This document shows positions 40,075 to 50,816 of a stretch of 64,000 nucleotides of DNA, piece by piece. Each line of letters starts with the position of its first letter. Position 1 is the stretch's first letter. Source of the DNA: Mycobacterium spongiae. GTDB taxonomy: Bacteria; Actinomycetota; Actinomycetes; Mycobacteriales; Mycobacteriaceae. The notes beneath the pieces are model-generated. The model made no database searches and was not told where the DNA came from. It saw only the letters and a list, made by a program, of their open reading frames with translations. The position numbers and the translations under genes were made by a program. The stretch is taken from the NCBI RefSeq assembly GCF_018278905.1, contig NZ_CP046600.1, positions 1,860,001-1,924,000 on the forward strand. The letters run 5' to 3'.

Positions 40075-43032
40075 GTGAATTTTCTCTTGTTGCCGCCCGA
40101 GATCAACTCAGCACGGATTTTTTCCGGTGTCGGAGCGGGACCAATGTTGGCGGCGGGGGTGGCCTGGGATGGGTTGGCCGCCGAATTGGCTTTGACGGCG
40201 AGTTCCTTTAGCTCGCTGACTTCTTCCTTGGCGGGGGAGGCGTGGCAGGGCCCGGCGGCGGCGGCCATGGTCGGGGCGGCTGCTTCGTACGCAGGATGGT
40301 TGAGCACCACAGCAACCCAGGCCGATCAAGCGGCCGTTGCGGCCCGCGTCTTTGGGGGTGCGTTCGAAGCTGTGCGGGCCGCTGCGGTGAATCCGGCGAT
40401 TATCGCCGCCAACCGCACTCAGCTGGTGTCGCTGGTGATGTCAAATCTGTTCGGGCAAAACGCCCCGGCGATCGCGGCCGCTGAGGCGACTTATGAGCAG
40501 ATGTGGGCTCAGGATGTCACCGCGATGTTTGGCTATCACGCTGGGGCTTCGGCGGCCGCCGCGCGGCTGACGCCGTTTGTCCGGCCGGTGCCGAATCTGG
40601 CCGGCCTACCGGCCCAGATCGTCGGCGCGGCGACGGCCAGCGTGTCCGGCGCGGCCGGCGGTGTGGCTGCGGCCATCCCGATCGAGGGCGGCGCCGTTGC
40701 GAGTGCCGCCGCCGCGGCGGCGGCGCCGAGCAGGACGATCGCCATCAACCTGGGCGTTGCCAACCTTGGCATCACCAACCTCGGCAGCGGAAACGTGGGC
40801 TTCCTCAATTTCGGCAACGGAAACCTGGGTAGTAACAATTTCGGTTCCGGAAACTTCGGCGACAACAATGTCGGCTCCGGAAACCTCGGCAGCTTCAACG
40901 TAGGCCCCGGAAACCTCGGCAGCTCCAATCTAGGCTTCGCGAATATTGGCATCGGGAATATCGGCTTTGGCAACACCGGCAACAACAACATCGGTTTCGG
41001 GCTGGTCGGTGACAACCAAGTCGGTATCGGCGGCCTCAACTCAGGCGCAAATAATCTCGGCCTATTCAACTCGGGCAACGGAAACATCGGTTTCTTCAAT
41101 TCGGGGACCGGAAACTTCGGTATCGGAAACTCCGGTAACTACAACACCGGCTTATGGAACACCGGTCAAGCCAACACGGGCTTTATCAACGCGGGTTCTT
41201 TCAACACTGGCAGCTTTAACGTCGGCGACGCAAACACGGGCAGCGTGAACACGGGTAGCTACAACACGGGCGACGCCAACCCGGGCTCGTCCAACACGGG
41301 TAGCTTCAACACGGGCGACCTCAATACCGGCCTGTTGAACGCGGGCAACATCAACACCGGTGCTTTCAACGTGGGCAACATGAATAACGGCTTCATGTGG
41401 ACGGCCAATGGCCAGGGCGGCCTCACCTTTGGAATCAATACACCTGATATAACACTCCCCACCATAAGTCTACCCGGGATTAGCGTCCCCGGTTTCGACC
41501 TGCCAGGGATAACGGTGCCGTCGATATCCATTCCGGCGACCACCACGCCCGCCGACATCACGATCGGCGCATTTAGTCTGCCGGAGATTACGTTGCCGTC
41601 GATCACTATTCCGGCGGCGACCACGCCCAGCGATATCACGATCGGTGCATTTAGTCTGCCGGAGATTACGTTGCCGTCGATCACTATTCCGGCGGCGACC
41701 ACGCCCAGCGATATCACGATCGGTGCATTTAGTCTGCCCGAGATAACGTTGCCTTCGATATCTATTCCCGCGGCGACGACGCCCGCAGATATTACGGTGG
41801 GCGGGTTTGCGTTGCCCGAGATTGCGTTGCCTTCGATATCTATTCCCGCGGCGACGACGCCCGCAGATATTACGGTGGGCGGGCTCAATCTGCCGGAAAT
41901 AACGATACCCGTGTTGACTACACCTACGCTGACCTTCAATGAATTTACCGGACCGTCGATAAGCCTACCGGCATTCGATTTTCCCGCCCTGATCACGCCG
42001 ACGGTCCTAATAACCGGCTTTAACGGTAATGAGGTTCCCTTGGTGCGGAGCAACGTCCTCGGGACGATATTCCTCCAACCATCCTTTCTGGGTCCAATAT
42101 TGATTGGGGATCCGGGGATAGCGCCCCCGCCCGGCATTCCTGACCCGCCATTTGCAAACGGTTCCTTCTTCGGCTTTACCCTTCCCGGCATCGTCATCGG
42201 CGGCTTCGATTTCCCCAGCATCAGCACAACTGGGCCGTTCACCATTCCCTCCGTCGCGGTCGACGGCTTCACGTTGCCGCAAGTCAGCATTCCGGAGATC
42301 ACCACGCCGCCGTTGACCATTCCCTCGCTCGGTGTTGAGGGCTTCACGTTGCCGCAGGTCGGCATTCCGGAGATCACGACGGCGCCGTTGACCATTCCTT
42401 CGGTCGGTGTTGAGGGTTTCACGTTGCCGCCGGTTGGCATTCCGGAGATCACGACGGCGCCGTTGACGTTGCCTGCGGTGGGTGTTGAGGGTTTCACGTT
42501 GCCGCCGGTTGGCATTCCGGAGATCACGACGCCACCGTTGACGTTGCCTGCGGTGGGTGTTGGTGGTCTCACACTGCCGCCTATCGGGATTCCGGAGATC
42601 ACCACCCCGCCATTCACTATCGCTTCCATCGGGATCGGTGGTTTCACCACTCCCGAGCTCACCATCCCCAGCGTCACCCTGCCCAGCACCTCTATCGCGC
42701 AGCTTGTCATCCCGCCGCCGCCCGGCTTCTTCAATTCGAGTGCCACCGGATCGTCGGGCTTTTTCAACACGGGCCCCGGGAGCAGTTCGGGCTTCGGTAA
42801 CAGCGGCTCGGGTCTCTCGGGTCTGTTCAACGTCAATCCGTCGGCGCTGTCCTTTGCCTCCGGCTTCAACAACTTCGGTGCCGGCTCCTCGGGGTTCTCG
42901 AATCTCGGCAGCGGTGTGTCGGGCCTCGGGAACTTGGGCACCCTGCCCTTCTTCGACAACAGCCTGGTTTCGGGCCTAGGAAGCACCGGTCACAGGCTCG
43001 CAGGGTGGCTTTTGCACGGCACAACGCCGTAG
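40075..43032 (+). CDS. PPE family protein, MPTR subfamily
   Basis: A 985-residue PPE protein. The conserved PPE domain spans residues 1-180 (PPE at 7-9; WxG-type turn EAWQGPAA near 60; YEQMWAQD near 140). Asn-Gly-rich pentapeptides (NxGxxN/G pattern) fill about 220-440. Two different repeat blocks follow: 26-residue units of the type [14 protein letters not shown] (about 483-612) and 25-residue units [13 protein letters not shown] (about 723-847). A shorter Asn/Gly/Ser-rich tail closes the protein. PPE-MPTR proteins are exported by type VII secretion (ESX-5) and sit at the cell surface; the role of the repeats is unknown. No PE partner is adjacent. I recall no PPE gene between fadE21 and mntR in M. 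tuberculosis. Confidence 0.9.
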   Translation: MNFLLLPPEINSARIFSGVGAGPMLAAGVAWDGLAAELALTASSFSSLTSSLAGEAWQGPAAAAMVGAAASYAGWLSTTATQADQAAVAARVFGGAFEAVRAAAVNPAIIAANRTQLVSLVMSNLFGQNAPAIAAAEATYEQMWAQDVTAMFGYHAGASAAAARLTPFVRPVPNLAGLPAQIVGAATASVSGAAGGVAAAIPIEGGAVASAAAAAAAPSRTIAINLGVANLGITNLGSGNVGFLNFGNGNLGSNNFGSGNFGDNNVGSGNLGSFNVGPGNLGSSNLGFANIGIGNIGFGNTGNNNIGFGLVGDNQVGIGGLNSGANNLGLFNSGNGNIGFFNSGTGNFGIGNSGNYNTGLWNTGQANTGFINAGSFNTGSFNVGDANTGSVNTGSYNTGDANPGSSNTGSFNTGDLNTGLLNAGNINTGAFNVGNMNNGFMWTANGQGGLTFGINTPDITLPTISLPGISVPGFDLPGITVPSISIPATTTPADITIGAFSLPEITLPSITIPAATTPSDITIGAFSLPEITLPSITIPAATTPSDITIGAFSLPEITLPSISIPAATTPADITVGGFALPEIALPSISIPAATTPADITVGGLNLPEITIPVLTTPTLTFNEFTGPSISLPAFDFPALITPTVLITGFNGNEVPLVRSNVLGTIFLQPSFLGPILIGDPGIAPPPGIPDPPFANGSFFGFTLPGIVIGGFDFPSISTTGPFTIPSVAVDGFTLPQVSIPEITTPPLTIPSLGVEGFTLPQVGIPEITTAPLTIPSVGVEGFTLPPVGIPEITTAPLTLPAVGVEGFTLPPVGIPEITTPPLTLPAVGVGGLTLPPIGIPEITTPPFTIASIGIGGFTTPELTIPSVTLPSTSIAQLVIPPPPGFFNSSATGSSGFFNTGPGSSSGFGNSGSGLSGLFNVNPSALSFASGFNNFGAGSSGFSNLGSGVSGLGNLGTLPFFDNSLVSGLGSTGHRLAGWLLHGTTP
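40738..41400 (+). repeat. MPTR pentapeptide repeat coding region
   Basis: About 220 codons encode Asn-Gly pentapeptides such as NLGSG, NFGNG and NTGSF. At DNA level the units are 15 bp and degenerate, with frequent AAC and GGC codons. This is the hallmark of the major polymorphic tandem repeat subfamily of PPE proteins. Confidence 0.85.
41521..41910 (+). repeat. Five 78-bp tandem repeats within the PPE gene
   Basis: Five consecutive 78-bp units begin at 41521, 41599, 41677, 41755 and 41833. Units 2 and 3 look nearly identical. Each encodes 26 residues starting S-I-(S/T)-I-P. The unit is a multiple of 3, so copy-number change would keep the frame. Confidence 0.9.
42241..42615 (+). repeat. Five 75-bp tandem repeats within the PPE gene
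   Basis: Five units of 75 bp begin at 42241, 42316, 42391, 42466 and 42541, with a degenerate sixth after 42616. Each encodes 25 residues such as [16 protein letters not shown] followed by IPEITT. In-frame unit length allows gain or loss of copies without truncation. Confidence 0.9.
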
Positions 43033-43101
43033 CCCGGGGCGCCCGGGGACCGCGGGAGCGGCGGCAACGGCGGCAGCGCGGGCGCTGCCCCGATCTCATT
43101 G
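43033..43101 (+). other. PGRS-like Gly-rich stretch in frame behind the PPE stop
   Basis: After the PPE TAG the same frame stays open and encodes Gly-rich PGRS-like sequence (GAPGDRGSGGNGGSAGA) and then runs in frame into the mntR coding sequence. No start or ribosome site suggests a separate gene. It is probably a remnant or a low-complexity spacer. Confidence 0.5.
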
Positions 43102-43147
43102 GTGCACGCGGGCACGTCGGACTCGGTGGCACAGCGGCGTCGTTGCC

Positions 43148-43164
43148 TAGACTCTCTGGTTGTG
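43148..43164 (+). promoter_or_regulatory. Leaderless promoter -10 of mntR
   Basis: TAGACT at 43148-43153 is followed by 8 nt and GTG 43162. Confidence 0.45.
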
Positions 43165-43854
43165 AGCGCTGATGAGGAGCCTGGCGGTCTCACCGCGGTT
43201 GCTCAGGACTATCTCAAGGTTATTTGGACCGCTCAGGAGTGGTCCAAGGAGAAGGTCAGCACCAAGATGCTGGCGGAGAAGATCGGAGTGTCGGCCAGCA
43301 CAGCCTCGGAGTCCATCCGCAGGCTGGCCGAGCAGGGGTTGGTCGACCATGAGAAGTACGGCGCGGTGGCGTTGACCGACTCGGGGCGGCGCGTGGCACT
43401 GGCGATGGTGCGCCGGCACCGGCTATTGGAGACATTTCTGGTCAACGAACTCGGCTATGGCTGGGACGAGGTGCACGACGAGGCCGAGGTGCTCGAGCAC
43501 GCGGTATCGGATCGCCTAGTTGCGCGTATCGACGCCAAGCTGGGGTTCCCGCGTCGCGATCCGCACGGCGACCCGATCCCTGCTGCCGACGGGCAGGTGC
43601 CGACCCCGCCGGCGAGGCAGCTGTGGGACTGCCACGATGGTGATACGGGTACCGTGGCCCGCATCTCCGATGCCGACCCGCAGATGCTGCGGTACTTCGA
43701 CAGCGTCGGGATCAACCTGGACTCGCGGTTGCGAGTGTTGGCGCGGCGCGAATTCGCCGGCATGATCTCGGTGTCGATCGAAGCCTCCGGCGGCGACCAG
43801 GTCACCGTCGAGTTGGGGAGTCCGGCCGCTCGCGCGATTTGGGTGGTGGCTTAG
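43162..43854 (+). CDS. mntR: DtxR-family manganese-responsive repressor (SirR/MntR)
   Basis: A 230-residue DtxR/MntR-family regulator: winged HTH (VSTKMLAEKIGVSASTASESIRRL), dimerisation domain with metal site, and a C-terminal FeoA/SH3-like domain (about 150-230). At the ancillary/primary metal site it has E109-V-L-E112-H113 where IdeR has a Cys, a pattern typical of Mn2+ sensors. The M. tuberculosis homologue (Rv2788, sirR) represses Mn2+ uptake genes. GTG 43162 gives near the homologue length of 228; the longer frame from 43099 is spacer sequence. Here it reads in the same direction as ribF. Confidence 0.92.
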   Translation: MSADEEPGGLTAVAQDYLKVIWTAQEWSKEKVSTKMLAEKIGVSASTASESIRRLAEQGLVDHEKYGAVALTDSGRRVALAMVRRHRLLETFLVNELGYGWDEVHDEAEVLEHAVSDRLVARIDAKLGFPRRDPHGDPIPAADGQVPTPPARQLWDCHDGDTGTVARISDADPQMLRYFDSVGINLDSRLRVLARREFAGMISVSIEASGGDQVTVELGSPAARAIWVVA

Positions 43855-43905
43855 CGGCGCCAGGGAACACGGTGGACAACAACCCCGCCCCGGCACTGCA
43901 CGCCG

Positions 43906-43921
43906 TAGGCTGGCGGTCGTG
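43906..43921 (+). promoter_or_regulatory. Leaderless promoter -10 of ribF
   Basis: TAGGCT at 43906-43911 is followed by 7 nt and GTG 43919. It is the same hexamer as before proS and cysG. Confidence 0.45.
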
Positions 43922-44893
43922 CAGCGGTGGCGCGGCCAAGACGAGATCCCGACTGACTGGGGCAGGTGCGTGCTCACCATCGGTGTGTTCGACGGCGTGC
44001 ACCGGGGGCACGCCGAACTGATCGCGCACGCGGTGAAGGCCGGACGCGCACGCGAGGTGCCGGCCGTGCTGATGACGTTCGATCCGCACCCGATGGAAGT
44101 GGTGTATCCCGGCAGTCACCCGGCGCAACTGACCACGCTGACCCGGCGTGCCGAACTCGTCGAAGACCTGGGCATCGATGTTTTCCTCGTGATGCCGTTC
44201 ACCACTGATTTCATGAAGCTCACGCCGGACCGCTACATCCACGAACTCCTGGTTGAGCATCTGCACGTGGTGGAGGTCGTCGTAGGCGAGAACTTCACGT
44301 TCGGCAAGAAGGCAGCCGGCAAGGTCGACACGCTTCGACGGGCCGGTGAGCGGTTCGGGTTCGCCGTGGAGTCGATGTCGCTGCTGACAGAGCACCACCG
44401 CAACGAGACGGTGACGTTTTCGTCCACGTACATCCGGTCCTGTGTGGACGCCGGCGATATGGTGGCCGCCACGGAAGCCCTGGGCCGACCGCATCGGGTC
44501 GAAGGCGTCGTGGTTCGCGGCGAAGGTCGGGGCGTGGAGCTGGGCTTTCCCACCGCGAACGTGGCGCCGCCGATGTACTCGGCGATCCCCGCCGACGGTG
44601 TGTATGCCGCCTGGTTCACGGTACTGGGACACGGGCCGGTGGCTGGCACCGTCGTCCCCGGTGAGCGCTACCGGGCCGCGGTATCCGTGGGGACCAACCC
44701 GACGTTTTCGGGACGCACCCGCACTGTTGAGGCGTTCGTGCTCGACACCAGCGCTGACCTGTACGGCCAGCACGTGGCGCTGGATTTCGTTGCGCGCATC
44801 CGCGGCCAGAAGAAGTTCGCATCGGTGCCGGAGTTGGTGGCCGCAATGGGTAAAGACATCGATCGGGTGCGCGCGTTGCTACGCGGGGATTAA
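43919..44893 (+). CDS. ribF: Bifunctional riboflavin kinase / FAD synthetase
   Basis: A 324-residue enzyme converting riboflavin to FMN and FMN to FAD. The N-terminal nucleotidyltransferase domain has GVFDGVHRGH (22-31) and SSTYIRSCV; the C-terminal kinase domain has GFPTANV and the GTNPTF block. The GTG start fits the -10 box and the homologue start (VQRWRGQDEIP). Confidence 0.95.
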   Translation: MQRWRGQDEIPTDWGRCVLTIGVFDGVHRGHAELIAHAVKAGRAREVPAVLMTFDPHPMEVVYPGSHPAQLTTLTRRAELVEDLGIDVFLVMPFTTDFMKLTPDRYIHELLVEHLHVVEVVVGENFTFGKKAAGKVDTLRRAGERFGFAVESMSLLTEHHRNETVTFSSTYIRSCVDAGDMVAATEALGRPHRVEGVVVRGEGRGVELGFPTANVAPPMYSAIPADGVYAAWFTVLGHGPVAGTVVPGERYRAAVSVGTNPTFSGRTRTVEAFVLDTSADLYGQHVALDFVARIRGQKKFASVPELVAAMGKDIDRVRALLRGD

Positions 44894-44914
44894 CTTCACC
44901 GGCGCGCGCGCTGC

Positions 44915-45003
44915 TAGACTGCCCCGGACATCGGCGCGTGCTGCGGTTCGCGGTGGCCGCGCCCTCGTACTCATGATCGCGGACCCATTGATGGAGATAA
45001 TTC
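44915..45003 (+). promoter_or_regulatory. rpsO promoter and structured leader
   Basis: TAGACT at 44915-44920 would start a leader of about 77 nt. GGCGCG (44933-44938) can pair with CGCGCC (44958-44963), enclosing a GC-rich loop. Ribosomal protein S15 autoregulates through its leader in several bacteria, so this may be a regulatory fold. A GGAG ribosome site lies just before the GTG. Confidence 0.35.
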
Positions 45004-45273
45004 GTGGCGCTGACAGCCGAGCAGAAAAAGGAGATCCTGAACTCCTACGGCCTGCATGACACCGACACCGGCTCCCCGGAAGCGCAGATTGCGCTGCTGA
45101 CCAAGCGGATCGCCGACCTGACCGAGCATCTCAAGGTGCACAAGCACGATCACCACTCGCGGCGAGGGCTGCTGTTGCTGGTGGGACGGCGGCGTCGGCT
45201 GATCAAGTACATTTCCCAGATCGATGTGGAGCGCTATCGCTCGCTCATCGAGCGCCTGGGTCTGCGTCGCTGA
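45004..45273 (+). CDS. rpsO: 30S ribosomal protein S15
   Basis: An 89-residue primary 16S rRNA-binding protein with the S15 signature [19 protein letters not shown]. Exact family length. GTG start after GGAG. It lies upstream of lppU and gpsI, the widespread rpsO-pnp arrangement with one lipoprotein gene inserted. Confidence 0.97.
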   Translation: MALTAEQKKEILNSYGLHDTDTGSPEAQIALLTKRIADLTEHLKVHKHDHHSRRGLLLLVGRRRRLIKYISQIDVERYRSLIERLGLRR

Positions 45274-45282
45274 CGCAGGCGC

Positions 45283-45804
45283 GTGCGCGCCCTGATCGCA
45301 ATCCGCGTCACCGCCCTAGCCGTCGTGGCGTCGGCGGGACTCGTCGGTTGCTCGGGCTGGGATGACGGGACCAACGTCGCCGATCTCGATGTGGGGGACT
45401 GTCTGCGGCTCGGCGGCACACCAGATCGCCCCCTGGCCACCAAGGCGGAATGCGGTAGCAGCGGGTCTAGCTTCAAGGTTGTTTCGGCGGTTACCGACCG
45501 TGCGCAATGCCCCGCCGACGTCGATTCGTCGTATTCGATGCGCAATTCGTTCAATGGCGCAAACAACACCGTCTGCCTGGACGTGGACTGGGTGATCGGG
45601 GGTTGCATGAGTGTCGACCCGAGTCACGACGCCGACCCGGTGCGGGTGGACTGCGACGACGCTTCGGTACCGCACCGGCAGCGAGCCACCCAGATCCTCA
45701 GAGACCTCCACGCTCCCGTCAGCGTCGACCAGTGCGCGAGTGGCATGGGCTATACCTACCCGCAGCAGCGGTTCGTGGTGTGCGTCGAGGACGTCACCAG
45801 CTGA
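45283..45804 (+). CDS. lppU: Lipoprotein LppU
   Basis: A 173-residue lipoprotein: signal peptide, then lipobox LVGC with C23. The mature domain has several cysteines (DCLRLGG, AECGS, AQCP, TVCLD, GGCM, VDCDD, DQCAS, VVCVED) that probably form disulfides. Function unknown. It follows rpsO by 9 bp, suggesting co-transcription. Confidence 0.88.
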   Translation: MRALIAIRVTALAVVASAGLVGCSGWDDGTNVADLDVGDCLRLGGTPDRPLATKAECGSSGSSFKVVSAVTDRAQCPADVDSSYSMRNSFNGANNTVCLDVDWVIGGCMSVDPSHDADPVRVDCDDASVPHRQRATQILRDLHAPVSVDQCASGMGYTYPQQRFVVCVEDVTS

Positions 45805-46189
45805 CACCGGCCCCGAAACCCCGAGGCCCGAGCCTATCGAGGCTGGTCCGAAGCGCCATAGGGCCCGTGTAGAGTGAGTTCGTTCTGGACCAGTGTGGTC
45901 CAGCAGGTGGTGCGGTTCGCGCACATCCGCGTGAGTCGTTCCAGCGTGTCACTATGTATGCCCACGGGAGCAGCCGAGTCTGTTTCGGGCGGTCTTCGGT
46001 AGTGGCTGCCGGGCTCCCCGGACTCGGGGCAGGTCGGCCGCTTCGATCGACGGCCGTAACGCATTCAGGCTCTCCACGCTCGCACGGGTGGCTCGCAGCC
46101 CGTCCGGGCGGGAGCCGCTCTGCTAACCCACCGGGGTGCGTGTGACAACGCGAAACAGCTGAACAACCGAGAGAGGCCGCACGGACGTC
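45805..46189. promoter_or_regulatory. 385-bp region with gpsI promoter and long structured leader
   Basis: No gene seen. AGCCT-atcg-AGGCT (45831-45844) is a short hairpin after lppU. TAGAGT at 45870-45875 is a -10 candidate, giving a leader of about 308 nt. A perfect 8-bp hairpin with 3-nt loop, CTGGACCA-gtg-TGGTCCAG (45885-45903), would lie at its very 5' end. The rest is GC-rich with further inverted repeats. GAGAGAGG precedes the gpsI ATG. Confidence 0.5.
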
Positions 46190-48452
<2,263 letters not shown>

Positions 48453-48475
<23 letters not shown>

Positions 48476-49769
48476 CCCTGCGGCCGCCCGGCCACTGCGC
48501 CGCACTACTTTGCCGGGCGGTCTGCGCGTCGTCACCGAATATCTGCCAGCGGTGCGCTCGGCGTCCATCGGGGTCTGGGTTGGGGTGGGATCGCGCGACG
48601 AGGGTGCCACAGTTGCCGGGGCGGCCCATTTTCTCGAGCATCTGCTGTTCAAGTCGACGCCGACGCGCACGGCGGTCGATATCGCGCAAGCGATGGACGC
48701 GGTTGGCGGGGAGCTCAACGCGTTCACAGCCAAGGAGCACACGTGCTACTACGCACACGTGCTCGACAGCGACTTGGCGCTGGCGATCGATCTGGTCTCC
48801 GATGTGGTCCTCAACGGCCGCTGCGCTGCTCACGACGTGGAGCTGGAACGCGATGTCGTCCTGGAGGAGATCGCGATGCGCGACGACGACCCCGAGGACG
48901 CATTGGCGGACATGTTCTTGGGGTCGCTGTTCGGCGACCATCCGGTGGGCCGCCCGGTGATCGGCAGCGCGCAATCCGTATCGACGATGACTCGGGCTCA
49001 ACTGCATTCTTTCCACATGCGGCGCTACACGCCGCAGCGAATGGTCGTAGCGGTGGCCGGGAATGTCGATCATGCCGACGTGGTCGCATTGGTGCGCGAG
49101 CACTTCGGGTCGCGATTGGTCCGCGGGCGACGCCCGGTTGCTCCTCGCAAGGGAGCCGGTCGGGTCAATGGCTGTCCGGGTTTGACACTGGCTAATCGGG
49201 ATGCTGAGCAAACGCACGTGTCGCTGGGCGTACGCACGCCTGGTCGCAGCTGGGAGCAGCGCTGGGCGCTGTCGGTGCTGCACACGGCATTGGGCGGTGG
49301 GATCAGTTCGCGGCTGTTCCAAGAGGTCCGCGAAGCGCGGGGGCTAGCGTACTCGGTGTACTCCGCGCTGGATATCTTCGCCGACAGCGGGGCGCTGTCG
49401 GTGTATGCCGCATGCCTGCCGGAACGTTTCCCTGACGTGATGCGGGTGACCACCGACGTGTTGACATCGGTGGCCAGCGACGGCATCAGTGAGGCAGAGT
49501 GCCGCATCGCCAAGGGCTCGTTGCGGGGTGGTCTGGTGCTGGGGCTGGAGGATTCCGGCTCCCGGATGAGCCGGATCGGCCGCAGTGAGTTGAACTACGG
49601 CAAGCACCGCAGCATCGAGCACACGTTGCGACAGATTGAGCGCGTGACCGTCGACGAGGTTAACGCTGTGGCCCGTCGCGTGCTCAACACGCGCTACGGA
49701 GCTGCGGTTTTAGGGCCTTACAGCTCGAAACGGTCGCTGCCGCAACGACTTCGAGCGATGGTAAATTAG
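48453..49769 (+). CDS. pepR: M16-family zinc protease PepR
   Basis: A 438-residue inverzincin-type peptidase. The inverted zinc motif HFLEH is at 59-63 with the distal Glu in the following helix ([28 protein letters not shown]). The C-terminal inactive M16 half starts near 190. The ATG lies within the end of gpsI, matching the known start and length. Confidence 0.93.
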
Positions 49770-49773
49770 CCCG

Positions 49774-50808
49774 ATGGTATTGGGCTTCTGGGACATTGCG
49801 GTGCCCATTGTGGGCGCGCCGATGGCCGGCGGTCCCAGCACCCCGGCCCTGGCCGCGGCGGTGTCCAACGCGGGCGGGTTGGGATTCGTGGCTGGTGGCT
49901 ATGTGACTGCCGACCAGTTCGCTGACGATATCGCCGCTGCCCGAGCTGCCACGACGGGCCCGATTGGCGCCAATCTGTTTGTGCCTCAACCCAGCGTCGC
50001 GGACTGGGTGCAGTTGGAGTACTACGCGGAAGAACTCGAAGACATCGCCGACTACTACCACGTCGCGATAGGGCAACCGCTGTACGAGGACGACGATGAC
50101 TGGGAGCTCAAGCTCGAAGTTGTCGCCGACGTGCGTCCGGAACTGGTGTCGTTTACCTTCGGCGCGCCGCCGCCCGACGTTATTCATCGGTTGAGTGCGC
50201 TGGGGCTCTTGGTGTCGGTCACTGTGACGTCGGCCTACGAAGCTGGCGTGGCTATTGCTGCCGGCGCGGACAACCTCGTGGTTCAGGGGCCAGAAGCCGG
50301 AGGACATCGCGGCACTTTTGCGCCCGACATGGAGCCCGGTGAAGAGCCCCTGCACCAACTTCTCCACCGAATCGGCAGCGCTCACGATGTTCCGCTGATC
50401 GCCGCGGGTGGCCTGGGCACCGCTGACGACGTCGCGGGGGTGTTGCGCAGCGGAGCGGTGGCCGCGCAGGTTGGTACCGCGCTCTTGCTGAGCGACGAGG
50501 CCGGGACCAATCCCCCCCACCGCGCGGCGCTGACGAATCCGGATTTCCGCGACTCCGTGATCACTCGAGCGTTCTCGGGCCGCTACGCACGGGGTCTGGC
50601 GAACAACTTCACGCGCTTGCTCGATCACGTGGCGCCGCTGGGCTATCCCGAGGTGAACCAGATGACGAAGCCGATACGAGCAGCGGCGGTCGAGGCCGGT
50701 GACCCCAACGGAACCAACCTGTGGGCGGGCACGGCTTACCGGGAGGCCCGTCGGGGTCCGGCAGCCGAGATTGTCGCGGCACTGAGTCCCGACGTGCGGT
50801 CGGCCTAG
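49774..50808 (+). CDS. Nitronate monooxygenase / 2-nitropropane dioxygenase family (Rv2781c-like)
   Basis: A 344-residue FMN-dependent TIM-barrel protein. Blocks: PIVGAPMAGGPSTPALAAAVSNAGGLGF (FMN site), VVQGPEAGGHRG with the family histidine, and AAGGLGTADDVAGVL. It oxidises alkyl nitronates such as propionate-3-nitronate. Same length as in M. tuberculosis. It follows pepR by 4 bp and converges on ald. Confidence 0.9.
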   Translation: MVLGFWDIAVPIVGAPMAGGPSTPALAAAVSNAGGLGFVAGGYVTADQFADDIAAARAATTGPIGANLFVPQPSVADWVQLEYYAEELEDIADYYHVAIGQPLYEDDDDWELKLEVVADVRPELVSFTFGAPPPDVIHRLSALGLLVSVTVTSAYEAGVAIAAGADNLVVQGPEAGGHRGTFAPDMEPGEEPLHQLLHRIGSAHDVPLIAAGGLGTADDVAGVLRSGAVAAQVGTALLLSDEAGTNPPHRAALTNPDFRDSVITRAFSGRYARGLANNFTRLLDHVAPLGYPEVNQMTKPIRAAAVEAGDPNGTNLWAGTAYREARRGPAAEIVAALSPDVRSA

Positions 50809-50816
50809 CGTCAGGG

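Noticed and set aside
41259..42986. 575-codon open frame antisense to the PPE repeats
   Set aside because: It is a mirror of the low-complexity repeats, with no ribosome site and no protein family likeness.
43033..43161. A separate PE_PGRS gene between the PPE gene and mntR
   Set aside because: There is no start codon with ribosome site, no PE domain, and only about 17 Gly-rich codons.
45805..46189. A tRNA or small RNA gene in the lppU-gpsI gap
   Set aside because: No cloverleaf or independent promoter-terminator pair is visible. The hairpins fit an mRNA leader better.
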